A DNA stretch of 12,132 nucleotides from Pyrinomonadaceae bacterium (GTDB lineage Bacteria > Acidobacteriota > Blastocatellia > Pyrinomonadales > Pyrinomonadaceae): assembly GCA_025929655.1 (NCBI GenBank), contig JAICPV010000024.1:1-12132 (forward strand), in the 5' to 3' direction. Under the pieces are notes generated by a model. The model made no database searches. It saw only the letters and a program-made list of their open reading frames with translations, and was not told the DNA's origin. Both the position numbers and the translations under genes were made by a program. Within the stretch, counting starts at the first letter, position 1. Each line of letters begins with the position of its first letter. This document shows positions 1-7,486 of the stretch, in pieces.

Positions 1-92
1 AAGGAATTGGCATACACCCCGCCGGTCGCTCCGTAGAATTATTGCTGGCGTAATCGGGGCCTCTCAACATAACTCACGGGTAACGAGAAACA

Positions 93-1793
93 CTATTCCG
101 GTAAATTCAGTTTTCGCAGCAGTTCTTTGTACCGAGGTTCCCCACGGAGCGGCTCGAAAATATAATCTGCGCCCAAAAACTGCAAACCGGTGTCGCCGTC
201 CGCCATGGCTTTTTCCAGCACATCCAGCGCCTTTTGATTGTCACCCAGCGCTGCGTATAAGCCGGCTAAAGATGCGGGCGTTATCTCGTCGATCTTCGGT
301 TCGCTTTCTCGCAGAATGGCTTCGGCACTCGGGCGGTCACCGCTGTTCGCATAGATGGTGGCAAGATCTATTCGGGTATCAATATTCTCATTATCTATTT
401 CAATAGCCTTTTTCAGGTCCGCGATAGCCTCCGGAAACATCCTTTTTCTTCCAAACGCGCCTCCGCGATTGATATAGACGTCCGGGTTTTCGGGTGCGAG
501 CGCTATCGACTGCGGGGCCTCCAGGAGCGCCTCGTCAGGCCTGCCGGCCATTATGAGACGATACATGTGAATGTTGCGGGTTGAGGCTCTCAGCGGATCA
601 AGCTCTATCGCCCGTTTGCCTAAAGCGATCGCTTCGTCGTGCCGTTTAAGCGCCGAGTATATGAGAGCCAGATTTGCACGTGGCGCGACGTAATTCGGGT
701 TTATCCCGATAGCTCGCCGGTACGCGGACTCAGCCTCGGCCCAATTATATTCAAATTCCTTTGCGGCACCGTAAGCATTCAGGACCTGATCGGAATCCGG
801 TGCGATTTCTAATGCCTTCTGGACCGCGGCCGCCCGTTTATCAAGATAGTACTTTCTCTCGGCACTATTGCCATAATTCGTCATGAACCCATACACGACT
901 GAAAGGCTTGCATAGGCGTTCGCATATGACGGATCGATAGCGACGGCCTGTTCGAAATGCTCGAGCGCCTTCTGATTATTCACGCGCCCGCCTTTTGACC
1001 GAAAATATGTTCCCTTCAAATACTGCTCGTATGCTTCCGGATTCGTTGTCGCTCCCGATGAAAGCATGCGTTCCTGTTCACCCGTGAGCCGGTTGCGCAG
1101 TTTTTCCGAAACGGTCCGCGAGATCTCTCTATGAAGGATGTGCATTTCCGAGGCCTTGCGATCGTAGATCTCTCCCCAGATCTGCGTGCGGTCGGCGGCG
1201 TTCACCATCTCCACCGAGATCGTTATATCGTCGCCCCGACGCTGCACGCGCCCTGTTACGATCGCCTGAACGTTAAGCTTCTGTGCAGCCTCAACCGGAT
1301 CGACCTCCTTGCCCTTGAACGTGAACGTGGAGGAGCGTGCGATGACCTTCGTGTTTGGCATCCGCGAAAGGTTATTAATAAGCGCTTCCGCAAGCCCGTC
1401 CGAAAGATAGTCGAACTCCGGATCTCCGCCGACGTTCGCAAACGGCATCACGGCGATCGAGTTGAACGTTTCTCGATTCCAATAATTCTGGTAAATGAAG
1501 TAACTACCAAGAATCACTGCCGCGACGAGCATCGATCCCAGGAGCAGCAGCTTACCCGGTCCCTTTTTCGGCTGAACGTTCGCTACGCCGCTCGGAAGAA
1601 CTGCAGTTTCCTCCGTAGTATGAAACTGAGCGCGCGTTTGCGCCTCGCTCGGCAGTGACGTAGACGGCAAAATGGCGGTCTGCGGTTCACTCGGTGAAGG
1701 AACCGACCCCTGCACAAGCGTGGCCCCATCTTCGAGACAGTAAAGCAAACTGTCGTCGAAGTAATCTCGCCTGCATTCGGGGCAGCGTTTCAT
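93..1793 (-). CDS. Membrane-anchored zinc-ribbon / TolB-like / TPR protein, copy 4 of 4
   Basis: A 566-aa protein. Residues 1-25 form a zinc-ribbon-like knuckle with C4, C7, C19 and D22. Residues 30-80 are a Pro/Ser/Thr-rich linker, and 81-101 a single membrane helix. Residues 110-240 resemble the TolB N-terminal / FlgO-like domain (SIAVMPF, YLSDGLAEALI, TGRVQRRGDDITIS). From 250 to the end are TPRs, closing on the family-typical FEPLRGEPR and LLRKLNLP. The expected topology is ribbon in the cytoplasm and TolB-like plus TPR in the periplasm. I chose the ATG at 1793 because MKRCPxC is shared by all paralogues; an open extension of 15 residues overlaps the previous gene and is not conserved. 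It starts 5 bp after that gene's stop, so translational coupling is likely. This copy lacks the WN[KR]R motif that the other three have at the start of the TPRs. There is no catalytic domain, and a scaffold or sensor role is inferred only. Confidence 0.88.
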   Translation of the reverse strand: MKRCPECRRDYFDDSLLYCLEDGATLVQGSVPSPSEPQTAILPSTSLPSEAQTRAQFHTTEETAVLPSGVANVQPKKGPGKLLLLGSMLVAAVILGSYFIYQNYWNRETFNSIAVMPFANVGGDPEFDYLSDGLAEALINNLSRMPNTKVIARSSTFTFKGKEVDPVEAAQKLNVQAIVTGRVQRRGDDITISVEMVNAADRTQIWGEIYDRKASEMHILHREISRTVSEKLRNRLTGEQERMLSSGATTNPEAYEQYLKGTYFRSKGGRVNNQKALEHFEQAVAIDPSYANAYASLSVVYGFMTNYGNSAERKYYLDKRAAAVQKALEIAPDSDQVLNAYGAAKEFEYNWAEAESAYRRAIGINPNYVAPRANLALIYSALKRHDEAIALGKRAIELDPLRASTRNIHMYRLIMAGRPDEALLEAPQSIALAPENPDVYINRGGAFGRKRMFPEAIADLKKAIEIDNENIDTRIDLATIYANSGDRPSAEAILRESEPKIDEITPASLAGLYAALGDNQKALDVLEKAMADGDTGLQFLGADYIFEPLRGEPRYKELLRKLNLPE

Positions 1794-1798
1794 AGTCT

Positions 1799-3529
1799 CT
1801 AGTCGGGCAATCCAATGCGACGTTTCAGATCGCGCCATCGCGGATCGCCTCGAAGCGGTTCGAAAAGTGGTTCCAGATTGAGGTACGGCATAAAGACGCT
1901 GTGTTCTTCGAATCCTTGCTGCAGCAGTTCGAACGCTTTGTCATGGTCCCCTAAACCTGTGTAAATGATCGCGGTGTCCCGCGGATCGGCTCCTTTGTTC
2001 TGCATTCGCTTGTTGAGCTCTTGGATTATCGCTTCGGCTTCGGTCCGCCTGCCTTGCAGTGCATAGCCGTGGCCCAAAAGTGCCAGCGGGGCGTTCATGC
2101 GATTCGATGTCTCGACGCTTTTTTCCGCTTCGGCCAGAGCTTCCGGAAGCCTGTCTTGTTTGATCAGCGTGATGCCGAGGGTCTGGTGTCCGCCCCAAAA
2201 CGAAGGGTCGAGGTCAATGATGCGCTGGCTGAGCGCCGCGGCCTCGTTCAACTCAGCGCGGTCGATGTGCATCTCCGCGATGTTGTTCATAAAGATCAGC
2301 GAAAGCGGCTCCAACTCCTGCGCCCGGTGTATCTCCTTCCAGCCTTTATCGATTTGTCCCATGGCCCGCAGGAAACGTGAATACCAGTGATGCGCCGTCG
2401 GGTAATTTGGGTTCAGCTCGATCGCTCTTAGAAACTGCTTCTCCGCCGATGCGAAGTCCCAATCGATAAAGTACGCGAACCCCATCGATGTGTGAGGCTC
2501 CGCCAGTGTCGGGTCGAGCTCGATGGCTTTGCCGGCGTACAGCTTTACAAGTGCGACGGAATCGCGCGGACGCTCGCCGACATAGTAATAGGAAACCGCA
2601 TAGCAGTCGGCAAGACCTGCGTGCGCGAGGGCGAACGTCGGGTCCTTCTCGATCGCCGATTTCAGCAACTCCGTGGCCTTTTTCAGATTGTCGGCCGAAC
2701 GTTTGTTCCAGAAATAGCGGCCCTGGAGATAGAGCTGGTATGCCTCGTTGTTGTTCGTATATTGTTTAGTGATGCCTTTCGTGCTGAGCTTCAATTGAAG
2801 TTTTTCCGCGATCGCAGACACGATATCGCGCTGGGTCGCGAGCAGTTCGGATGTCTTACGCTCGAACTGTTCTCCCCAAAGCGTTTTTCTGTTCCGCACG
2901 TCAACGAGATCGACGCTGATGGTGAGGTTGTCGCCACGCTGAACGAGTCGGCCCGTCATAACCGCATCCACGTCGAGCTCGCTTCCGATCTGCTCCGCGT
3001 CGGTATCCTTGCCCTTATAACGAAACACGGAGCTTCGCGGGCTGACCTTTAGCTCCGGGATCTGCGAAAGGCGGTAGATCAAAGACTCCGCCAAGCCGTC
3101 AGAGAGGTATTCGGCATCGCTGCCGCCGCCCGTGTTCTGAAACGGAAGAACTGCGATCGAATCGATCTGGTCCGCTCCCGGGATGAAGAAGTAACGATAA
3201 GCTAGGAACCCGCCGAGCAAAACTGCGAGTATGGCGCCGGCGGCCAGCAACTTCGGCCTGGAAGGCTTGGCCGCAATATCTCTGGCAATACTTTGACTCG
3301 GGAAGCTGGTTCGCGGCTCTTCTTCCGTAGTGTGTATTTTCGACCGCGTTGCCGCATTACCGGGGTGTGCCGTCTCGTGTAATATCGCGGTCTGCGGCTC
3401 TTCGAACCGGTCGCCCGACGTTGCAGAAGGTTCTGAAATTGCCGGGCCGTACAGCAATTCCGCCCCGTCATCAAGACAGAACATCATCGAGCTGTCATAC
3501 TCACGGCCGCACTGCGGGCATCTCTTCAT
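1799..3529 (-). CDS. Membrane-anchored zinc-ribbon / TolB-like / TPR protein, copy 3 of 4
   Basis: A 576-aa paralogue of its neighbours. The zinc knuckle uses C4, C7, C18 and D21; its spacing is one residue shorter than in the other copies. A linker of about 70 residues carries EPQTAIL and HTTEEE. The membrane helix is at about 94-115. The TolB/FlgO-like domain at 122-250 shows SIAVLPF, YLSDGLAESLI, RSSVFRYKGKD and RLVQRGDNLTIS. TPRs run from 260 to the end, with NEAYQLYLQG and WNKR at their start and FEPLRGDPRW at the C-terminus. The ATG at 3529 lies 3 bp after the previous stop. No Shine-Dalgarno sequence is visible, which fits a coupled operon gene. The linker is closest to that of copy 4, not to the immediate upstream copy. 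The family is known mainly from acidobacterial and related genomes as TolB-like TPR proteins; the ligand is unknown. Confidence 0.9.
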   Translation of the reverse strand: MKRCPQCGREYDSSMMFCLDDGAELLYGPAISEPSATSGDRFEEPQTAILHETAHPGNAATRSKIHTTEEEPRTSFPSQSIARDIAAKPSRPKLLAAGAILAVLLGGFLAYRYFFIPGADQIDSIAVLPFQNTGGGSDAEYLSDGLAESLIYRLSQIPELKVSPRSSVFRYKGKDTDAEQIGSELDVDAVMTGRLVQRGDNLTISVDLVDVRNRKTLWGEQFERKTSELLATQRDIVSAIAEKLQLKLSTKGITKQYTNNNEAYQLYLQGRYFWNKRSADNLKKATELLKSAIEKDPTFALAHAGLADCYAVSYYYVGERPRDSVALVKLYAGKAIELDPTLAEPHTSMGFAYFIDWDFASAEKQFLRAIELNPNYPTAHHWYSRFLRAMGQIDKGWKEIHRAQELEPLSLIFMNNIAEMHIDRAELNEAAALSQRIIDLDPSFWGGHQTLGITLIKQDRLPEALAEAEKSVETSNRMNAPLALLGHGYALQGRRTEAEAIIQELNKRMQNKGADPRDTAIIYTGLGDHDKAFELLQQGFEEHSVFMPYLNLEPLFEPLRGDPRWRDLKRRIGLPD

Positions 3530-3532
3530 AAA

Positions 3533-5233
3533 CTATTCGACAAGGTTCATTCGGCGCAGTAGGTTGTTGAGCCGGGGATCGTCGCGGACCGCATCGAACT
3601 GCGACATCCAGCGGATCTGTGCGATCTGGCCGCTCCTGGCATTGAAATCCTTTTCTAACCACTCGAAGACCTTGTCCCTTTCGCCCAAGCCCACATATAG
3701 GGTGGCAATGTGAAGGCCGCTCGCCTCATTTCGGGCGTATTTGGCCTCAAGTTCTTTCAAAAGAGCAGTTGCCTCATCCTTCTTGCCAACTGAGCCGTAT
3801 ACGTATCCGAGATCGCCAAGTGTAATGCCGCTGCGGTTGGAAAGTTCAACGGCCCTCTCGGCCGCTGTCACCGCCTCTGCCTGACGCCCCTGACGGAGAT
3901 AGGAAAGTGCCAGATACTGGTGTGCGGGAGGAAAACCCGAATCCATTTCGATCAACTTCAGGAACGTGTCCACCGCTGCCTGATCGTCTTTCAGTACCTG
4001 ATGCGTTCTCGCGACGTTGACGGCGATCACGCTCGACACCGGGTCCAGCTCCTGAGCCCGCTTGATCATCGCGGCTGACTCGTCAAACCGCCCCCTCGTC
4101 CTTAGCCGGATCGAATACCAGTGATAGGCAGTCGGGTAATTCGGATCCATCGAGATGGAACGTTGAAACTGTTTGTCAGCCTCTTCCCACTCCCAGGCAT
4201 ATTCTGCCGCCAAACCAAGAGTGGCGTGGGCCTGCCCAAGTTGGCTGTCGAGCGCTAGTGCCCGCTCGGCATAAGCTTTGGCCTTAGGCAGTGCTTCATT
4301 GGTCGGAATGCCGGCATATTCGGGCAATACCAGGTAGCAATCGGCGAGTCCGACGAACGCAAGCGCGTAGTTGGGGTCGCGTTCTGTCGCGATCGTGAAC
4401 TGCTCGAGGGCATTTCGAATATTTAGGGCCGTCCGACGGTTCCAGAGATAGCGGCCCTTCAAATATGCCTGATATGCTTCCGGGTCGTTGGTTCCCGTTT
4501 TTGTTATTTTCTCTTCTTCGGCACCCGTCAGCTTCGCCTTTATATTTGAGGAAACGTCGCGCGCGATCTCGCTCTGCAGCGAAACCAGATCTGTTTGTCT
4601 GCGTTGATACTGCTCAGTCCAGATGACCTTATCGTTCGGAACATCGATAAGCTCAAGGCTCAGCGTCAACTGGTCACCGCGCTGAGTCACCCTGCCGTTC
4701 AGGATCGCCTGCACGTTCAGGTCGCGCGCGATAGTGCTTAGGTCAGTATCTTTCCCTTTATATCGAAAAACGGTCGAACGCGGTTTGACGTTAAGATTCG
4801 GAACGTTCGAAAGCCCTTTGATAAGCGTCTCGGTCATACCGTCGCTGAGATACTCTACCTCCGCGCTCCCCGTCTCATTCACGAACGGCATGACCGCGAT
4901 CGATTCGATCTGTCGGGAACCTGTTGAACTGTAAAATTTGTAGCCGAAAAACCCTGCTGCAAGCATCCCGATCGCTGCGAGCGATGCGATCAGCAGCGTT
5001 TTAGTTTTCGGCTTGCCTCGGGTTTGTTGAATCGCAGGAATACTGCCGGACGGAATATCGGTCGAGCGAAAGCTGCGCGTTGGGTCCTCGCTTGTCACAT
5101 GCGGCGAAATAATTTGTGTCGCGGGTTCGTCCGGCGACGGGACAGATCCCTGTATCAGCGCGGCTCCGTCCTCGAGACAGAATGCCAAACTGTCATCGTA
5201 ATAATCTCGCCTGCATTCAGGGCACCGTTTCAT
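3533..5233 (-). CDS. Membrane-anchored zinc-ribbon / TolB-like / TPR protein, copy 2 of 4
   Basis: A 566-aa paralogue. The zinc knuckle has C4, C7, C19 and D22. The linker contains EPATQII and TSEDPTRSFRS. The membrane helix lies at about 80-101, ending in GFFGYKFY. The TolB/FlgO-like domain at 109-240 has SIAVMPFVN, YLSDGMTETLI, RSTVFRYKGKD and GRVTQRGDQLTLS. TPRs run from 250 to the end, with PEAYQAYLKGRYLWNRR at their start and a C-terminal DDPR motif followed by LLRRMNL. The first 37 residues are very close to copy 4 (six differences), whereas the linker, helix and start of the TolB-like domain are closest to copy 1, so the gene looks mosaic. The ATG at 5233 is 10 bp after the stop of copy 1. 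No good ribosome site is visible, so coupling is inferred. Confidence 0.9.
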   Translation of the reverse strand: MKRCPECRRDYYDDSLAFCLEDGAALIQGSVPSPDEPATQIISPHVTSEDPTRSFRSTDIPSGSIPAIQQTRGKPKTKTLLIASLAAIGMLAAGFFGYKFYSSTGSRQIESIAVMPFVNETGSAEVEYLSDGMTETLIKGLSNVPNLNVKPRSTVFRYKGKDTDLSTIARDLNVQAILNGRVTQRGDQLTLSLELIDVPNDKVIWTEQYQRRQTDLVSLQSEIARDVSSNIKAKLTGAEEEKITKTGTNDPEAYQAYLKGRYLWNRRTALNIRNALEQFTIATERDPNYALAFVGLADCYLVLPEYAGIPTNEALPKAKAYAERALALDSQLGQAHATLGLAAEYAWEWEEADKQFQRSISMDPNYPTAYHWYSIRLRTRGRFDESAAMIKRAQELDPVSSVIAVNVARTHQVLKDDQAAVDTFLKLIEMDSGFPPAHQYLALSYLRQGRQAEAVTAAERAVELSNRSGITLGDLGYVYGSVGKKDEATALLKELEAKYARNEASGLHIATLYVGLGERDKVFEWLEKDFNARSGQIAQIRWMSQFDAVRDDPRLNNLLRRMNLVE

Positions 5234-5243
5234 AGCGAACAGA

Positions 5244-6947
5244 TCAGGGCAGTCGGAGCTTTTTTATTATTTCTGTGAATCTGGGATCGCTGCGAAGCGG
5301 GTCCCACTCCGGCGAAACCTTTAGCATGAAAATCGAATCGTTGACCCGGCCTTCCATCGCTTTATCGATCCATTTGAATGCTTCATCGCGCTCACCAAGT
5401 TGAGTGTAGATCCGGCCGAGTGCGATCGGTTGCACGTCGCTCCCTTTCTTAAGCTCTTCCAGCTGAAACTTCAGAATTGCCTCCCAATATCCTTTTGCTC
5501 CCGAAGTGCGATACGCGGTCAGAATTGCCTGTTTTCCATCCGAAAGCCTTTTTGGGTTCTCTCCTCGCAGCATCGCTCGTTTTTCATGAGCGTTCAATGC
5601 TTCTTCAAATCTTCCGGCGGACTCATAAACACGGGCAATATAAGCGTAGGTTCTGACATACGTCGGATCGACCTCTGTGAGTTTCTTTAGTTCATTGATC
5701 GACTCGTCGTAACGACGAGCATAGAAGAGAGCAATGCCATAATCCGTGCCGATCGCGAGCGAAAACGGATCGACCTCTAGCGCTTTCTTGTAAACCGCCA
5801 ACCCGTCGTCGAATCGGCCCCAACTTACCAACGTCTCGGCCCACCAGTGGTAGCTCGTGCCGTAGTTTGGGCTGAGCTCGATGGCCTTTCTGAACTCTCG
5901 TTCTCCCGCTTCGTGATCGCCTTCATAGGTGTCGAAATAGACCCCTAGCACAGCATGCGGCTCTCCCAATGTTGGATCGATCGCAAGTGCCTTTTCAGCT
6001 GCGGCCTTAACTTTCGGGTAGGCGTCGTGGTCCGTGCGTGTGTCGTCCAAAACGTAACTCTCCGCCAAGCCAACATACGCCATTGCGTAGTTGGGGTCTT
6101 TTTCGATCGCCTGTTGAAAAAGCTCGATCGCTTTTGCAGTTGTTTGTTCGGTACGCTTGTTCCAGTTGAAACGGCCCTGCAGATAAAGCTGATAGGCCTC
6201 CGTGTTTAGCGTTTGATTTTTGACTACTCGTGTTTGCTCTTCGCCGGTTAGGCGAGCACGCAGTTTTTGCGATACGTCGCGTGCGATCTCAGACTGCAGC
6301 GCTGCAAGATCGCCGGTCTTTCGAGAGTACTGGTCGCCCCAGATCTGGTTTCCCGTTGCGCCATCAACGAGGTCGAGGCTGATCGTCAGATTTTCACCGC
6401 GCTGCGTGACGCGGCCATTTAGCACAGCTTGCACTTTCAGGTCCGTTGCGACCTGCTGCGGTTCAACGTCCTTTCCTTTATATCGAAAAACGGAGCTGCG
6501 ATTTTTTACTGATAGTTTCGATAATTGCGAGAGGTTGTTTATCAAGCTCTCTGTTACCCCGTCCGACAAATACTCTAGATCTTGATTACCACTGGCATTA
6601 ACGAACGGCATCACCGCGATCGATTCGATCTGTCCGGAAACTGAAGAGCTGTAATATCGATAGCCAAAAAACCCCGCGATCAATATCAGCGCGGTTGTAG
6701 CTAATGCGGCAATTATTTTCGTGTTCGGTCTGTTATTTGGTTGATCGCTCGAAGGAATGGTTTCAGAAGGAATCTCGCCCGAACGAAAACTGCGAGTTGC
6801 GTCCTCGCTGGTTTCATGCGGCGACGGGATGACCGCCGTCGCCGGTTCATTGTCAGCGGTGCGTTCAATAAGCACCGCACCGTCGTCGAGGCAGAAATTC
6901 AGCTCGACATCGGCGTAAACCAGCTTGCACTGTGGACATTGCTTCAC
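5244..6947 (-). CDS. Membrane-anchored zinc-ribbon / TolB-like / TPR protein, copy 1 of 4 (first in operon)
   Basis: A 567-aa protein and the first gene of the four-copy run. The start codon is GTG (6945-6947). It is chosen because the next residues, KQCPQCKLVY, match the conserved ribbon start and no ATG fits. The zinc knuckle is C4, C7, C19 and D22. The linker holds EPATAVIPS and TSEDATRSFRS. The membrane helix is at 78-99, ending GFFGYRYY. The TolB/FlgO-like domain at 108-240 carries SIAVMPFVN, YLSDGVTESLI, RSSVFRYKGKD and GRVTQRGENLTIS. TPRs follow from 249, opening with TEAYQLYLQGRFNWNKR and ending with the SDPR motif and IIKKLRLP. The leader has no Shine-Dalgarno site, but a -35/-10 pair lies 27-55 bp before the GTG inside nested palindromes. 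Role unknown; a membrane sensor or assembly scaffold is inferred from TPRs plus the TolB-like fold. Confidence 0.9.
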   Translation of the reverse strand: MKQCPQCKLVYADVELNFCLDDGAVLIERTADNEPATAVIPSPHETSEDATRSFRSGEIPSETIPSSDQPNNRPNTKIIAALATTALILIAGFFGYRYYSSSVSGQIESIAVMPFVNASGNQDLEYLSDGVTESLINNLSQLSKLSVKNRSSVFRYKGKDVEPQQVATDLKVQAVLNGRVTQRGENLTISLDLVDGATGNQIWGDQYSRKTGDLAALQSEIARDVSQKLRARLTGEEQTRVVKNQTLNTEAYQLYLQGRFNWNKRTEQTTAKAIELFQQAIEKDPNYAMAYVGLAESYVLDDTRTDHDAYPKVKAAAEKALAIDPTLGEPHAVLGVYFDTYEGDHEAGEREFRKAIELSPNYGTSYHWWAETLVSWGRFDDGLAVYKKALEVDPFSLAIGTDYGIALFYARRYDESINELKKLTEVDPTYVRTYAYIARVYESAGRFEEALNAHEKRAMLRGENPKRLSDGKQAILTAYRTSGAKGYWEAILKFQLEELKKGSDVQPIALGRIYTQLGERDEAFKWIDKAMEGRVNDSIFMLKVSPEWDPLRSDPRFTEIIKKLRLP

Positions 6948-6949
6948 TT

Positions 6950-7002
6950 TTGGCGATAGGAAAGAACAGACGGATTATCACCCGATAATCCTATATCGCC
7001 AA
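6950..7002. repeat. Nested inverted repeats between the small NTF2-like gene and the operon
   Basis: The outer arms TTGGCGATA (6950-6958) and TATCGCCAA (6994-7002) are perfect 9-bp inverted repeats. The inner arms GGATTATC (6972-6979) and GATAATCC (6984-6991) are perfect 8-bp inverted repeats around ACCC. The outer right arm includes the proposed -35 and the inner left arm includes the proposed -10. The outer left arm sits directly before the GTG start. On the minus strand the inner hairpin is followed by a moderately T-rich stretch but no true T run. Confidence 0.75.
6974..7002 (-). promoter_or_regulatory. Candidate sigma70-like promoter of the four-paralogue operon
   Basis: Read on the minus strand, TTGGCG (6997-7002) and GATAAT (6974-6979) are separated by exactly 17 bp. 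GATAAT is one base from the -10 consensus; TTGGCG matches the -35 consensus in 4 of 6 positions. Transcription would begin near 6967, giving a leader of about 20 nt before the GTG at 6947. Both boxes fall inside inverted repeats, which suggests operator control. Readthrough from the gene ending at 7015 remains possible. Confidence 0.5.
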
Positions 7003-7014
7003 GCGAATATTGAT

Positions 7015-7386
7015 TCATTCAGAGATGAACGTTCCTTGTGAGGCGATACATTTCCATTCGCCATCGCGGCGGACGAAGATGTCGGTGAAGCGGAGTTTGA
7101 CGTCCATTTTCTGGCCCATGTAGGTGCCGGCCATCTGGGTACGGCCGGTGACGATCGCCCAGTCGCCGAAATCGCGCACGCTCACCTGGTCGATCTTCCC
7201 GGTCGTTATCTTTCGATCGCCGGAAAACGCTTCGCGAAGTACATCCGCTTTGGTGAGAATATTGCCGGTGGGATCGATAACGCTCCAGTCTTCCGCCAGG
7301 ATGCGTTCATGATACTTATGATCCCCCGCCACCCACGACGCCGCGAGTTGCTCCTCGATCAATCTGAGTTCGGTTGCGGTGTCCAT
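7015..7386 (-). CDS. NTF2-like / SnoaL-like (DUF4440-type) small protein
   Basis: A 123-aa protein with the cone-shaped NTF2-like pattern. An N-terminal helix (LRLIEEQLAASWVAGD) is followed by the D-x-x-Y-h-E-R-I-L-A-E-D-W segment, then paired strands (VSVRDFGDWAIVTGRTQM, KLRFTDIFVRRDGEWKCIASQ). Such proteins are single-domain, either small-molecule enzymes or ligand-binding proteins; the substrate cannot be read from sequence. The ATG at 7386 is preferred. A TTG 30 bp further up would add ten residues encoded entirely by the adjacent palindromic element and out of character with the family. No ribosome site is visible because the palindrome ends 7 bp before the ATG. It lies downstream of dnaN and upstream of the four-paralogue operon on the same strand. 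Confidence 0.82.
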   Translation of the reverse strand: MDTATELRLIEEQLAASWVAGDHKYHERILAEDWSVIDPTGNILTKADVLREAFSGDRKITTGKIDQVSVRDFGDWAIVTGRTQMAGTYMGQKMDVKLRFTDIFVRRDGEWKCIASQGTFISE

Positions 7387-7393
7387 GCTATGG

Positions 7394-7483
7394 AACGCGG
7401 ACGCCCTCGTCCGCAATGAGCCCGGAGGACGAACAAACCTTTCGAACGCAGTGGCGTTCGTTGCGGACGATGGCGTCCGCGTT
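7394..7483. repeat. 90-bp compound palindromic element filling the dnaN 3' spacer
   Basis: The arms at 7394-7416 and 7461-7483 are 23-bp inverted repeats with a single mismatch. Each arm is itself a hairpin: GCGGACG, a 4-base loop, then CGTCCGC. Between them lies a third hairpin, CGAACGC (7443-7449), AGTG, GCGTTCG (7454-7460). The whole could fold as a cloverleaf or cruciform. It ends 3 bp beyond the dnaN stop and 7 bp before the next ATG. It resembles dispersed REP/MITE-like palindromes, but its copy number is unknown here. It may also end or stabilise the dnaN transcript; no T run follows. Confidence 0.85.
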
Positions 7484-7486
7484 TCG

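Noticed and set aside
1..92. Possible start of another minus-strand gene at an ATG near position 70, open to the left edge
   Set aside because: Only about 23 codons are visible, with no recognised motif and no good ribosome site; too little to call.
2492..3052. Plus-strand open frame of 186 codons opposite the TPR gene
   Set aside because: It is the antisense shadow of a well-supported TolB-like/TPR gene and its product has no coherent features.
110..6700. Adenylate cyclase or transcription-regulator function for the TolB-like/TPR proteins
   Set aside because: Related TolB-like/TPR modules occur in cyclases and CadC-like regulators, but no cyclase domain, winged helix or kinase domain is present in any of the four copies.
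6972..6991. Inner hairpin read as a rho-independent terminator of the small NTF2-like gene
   Set aside because: The stem is AT-rich and no T run follows; the promoter/operator reading explains both arm pairs better. Attenuation is not excluded.
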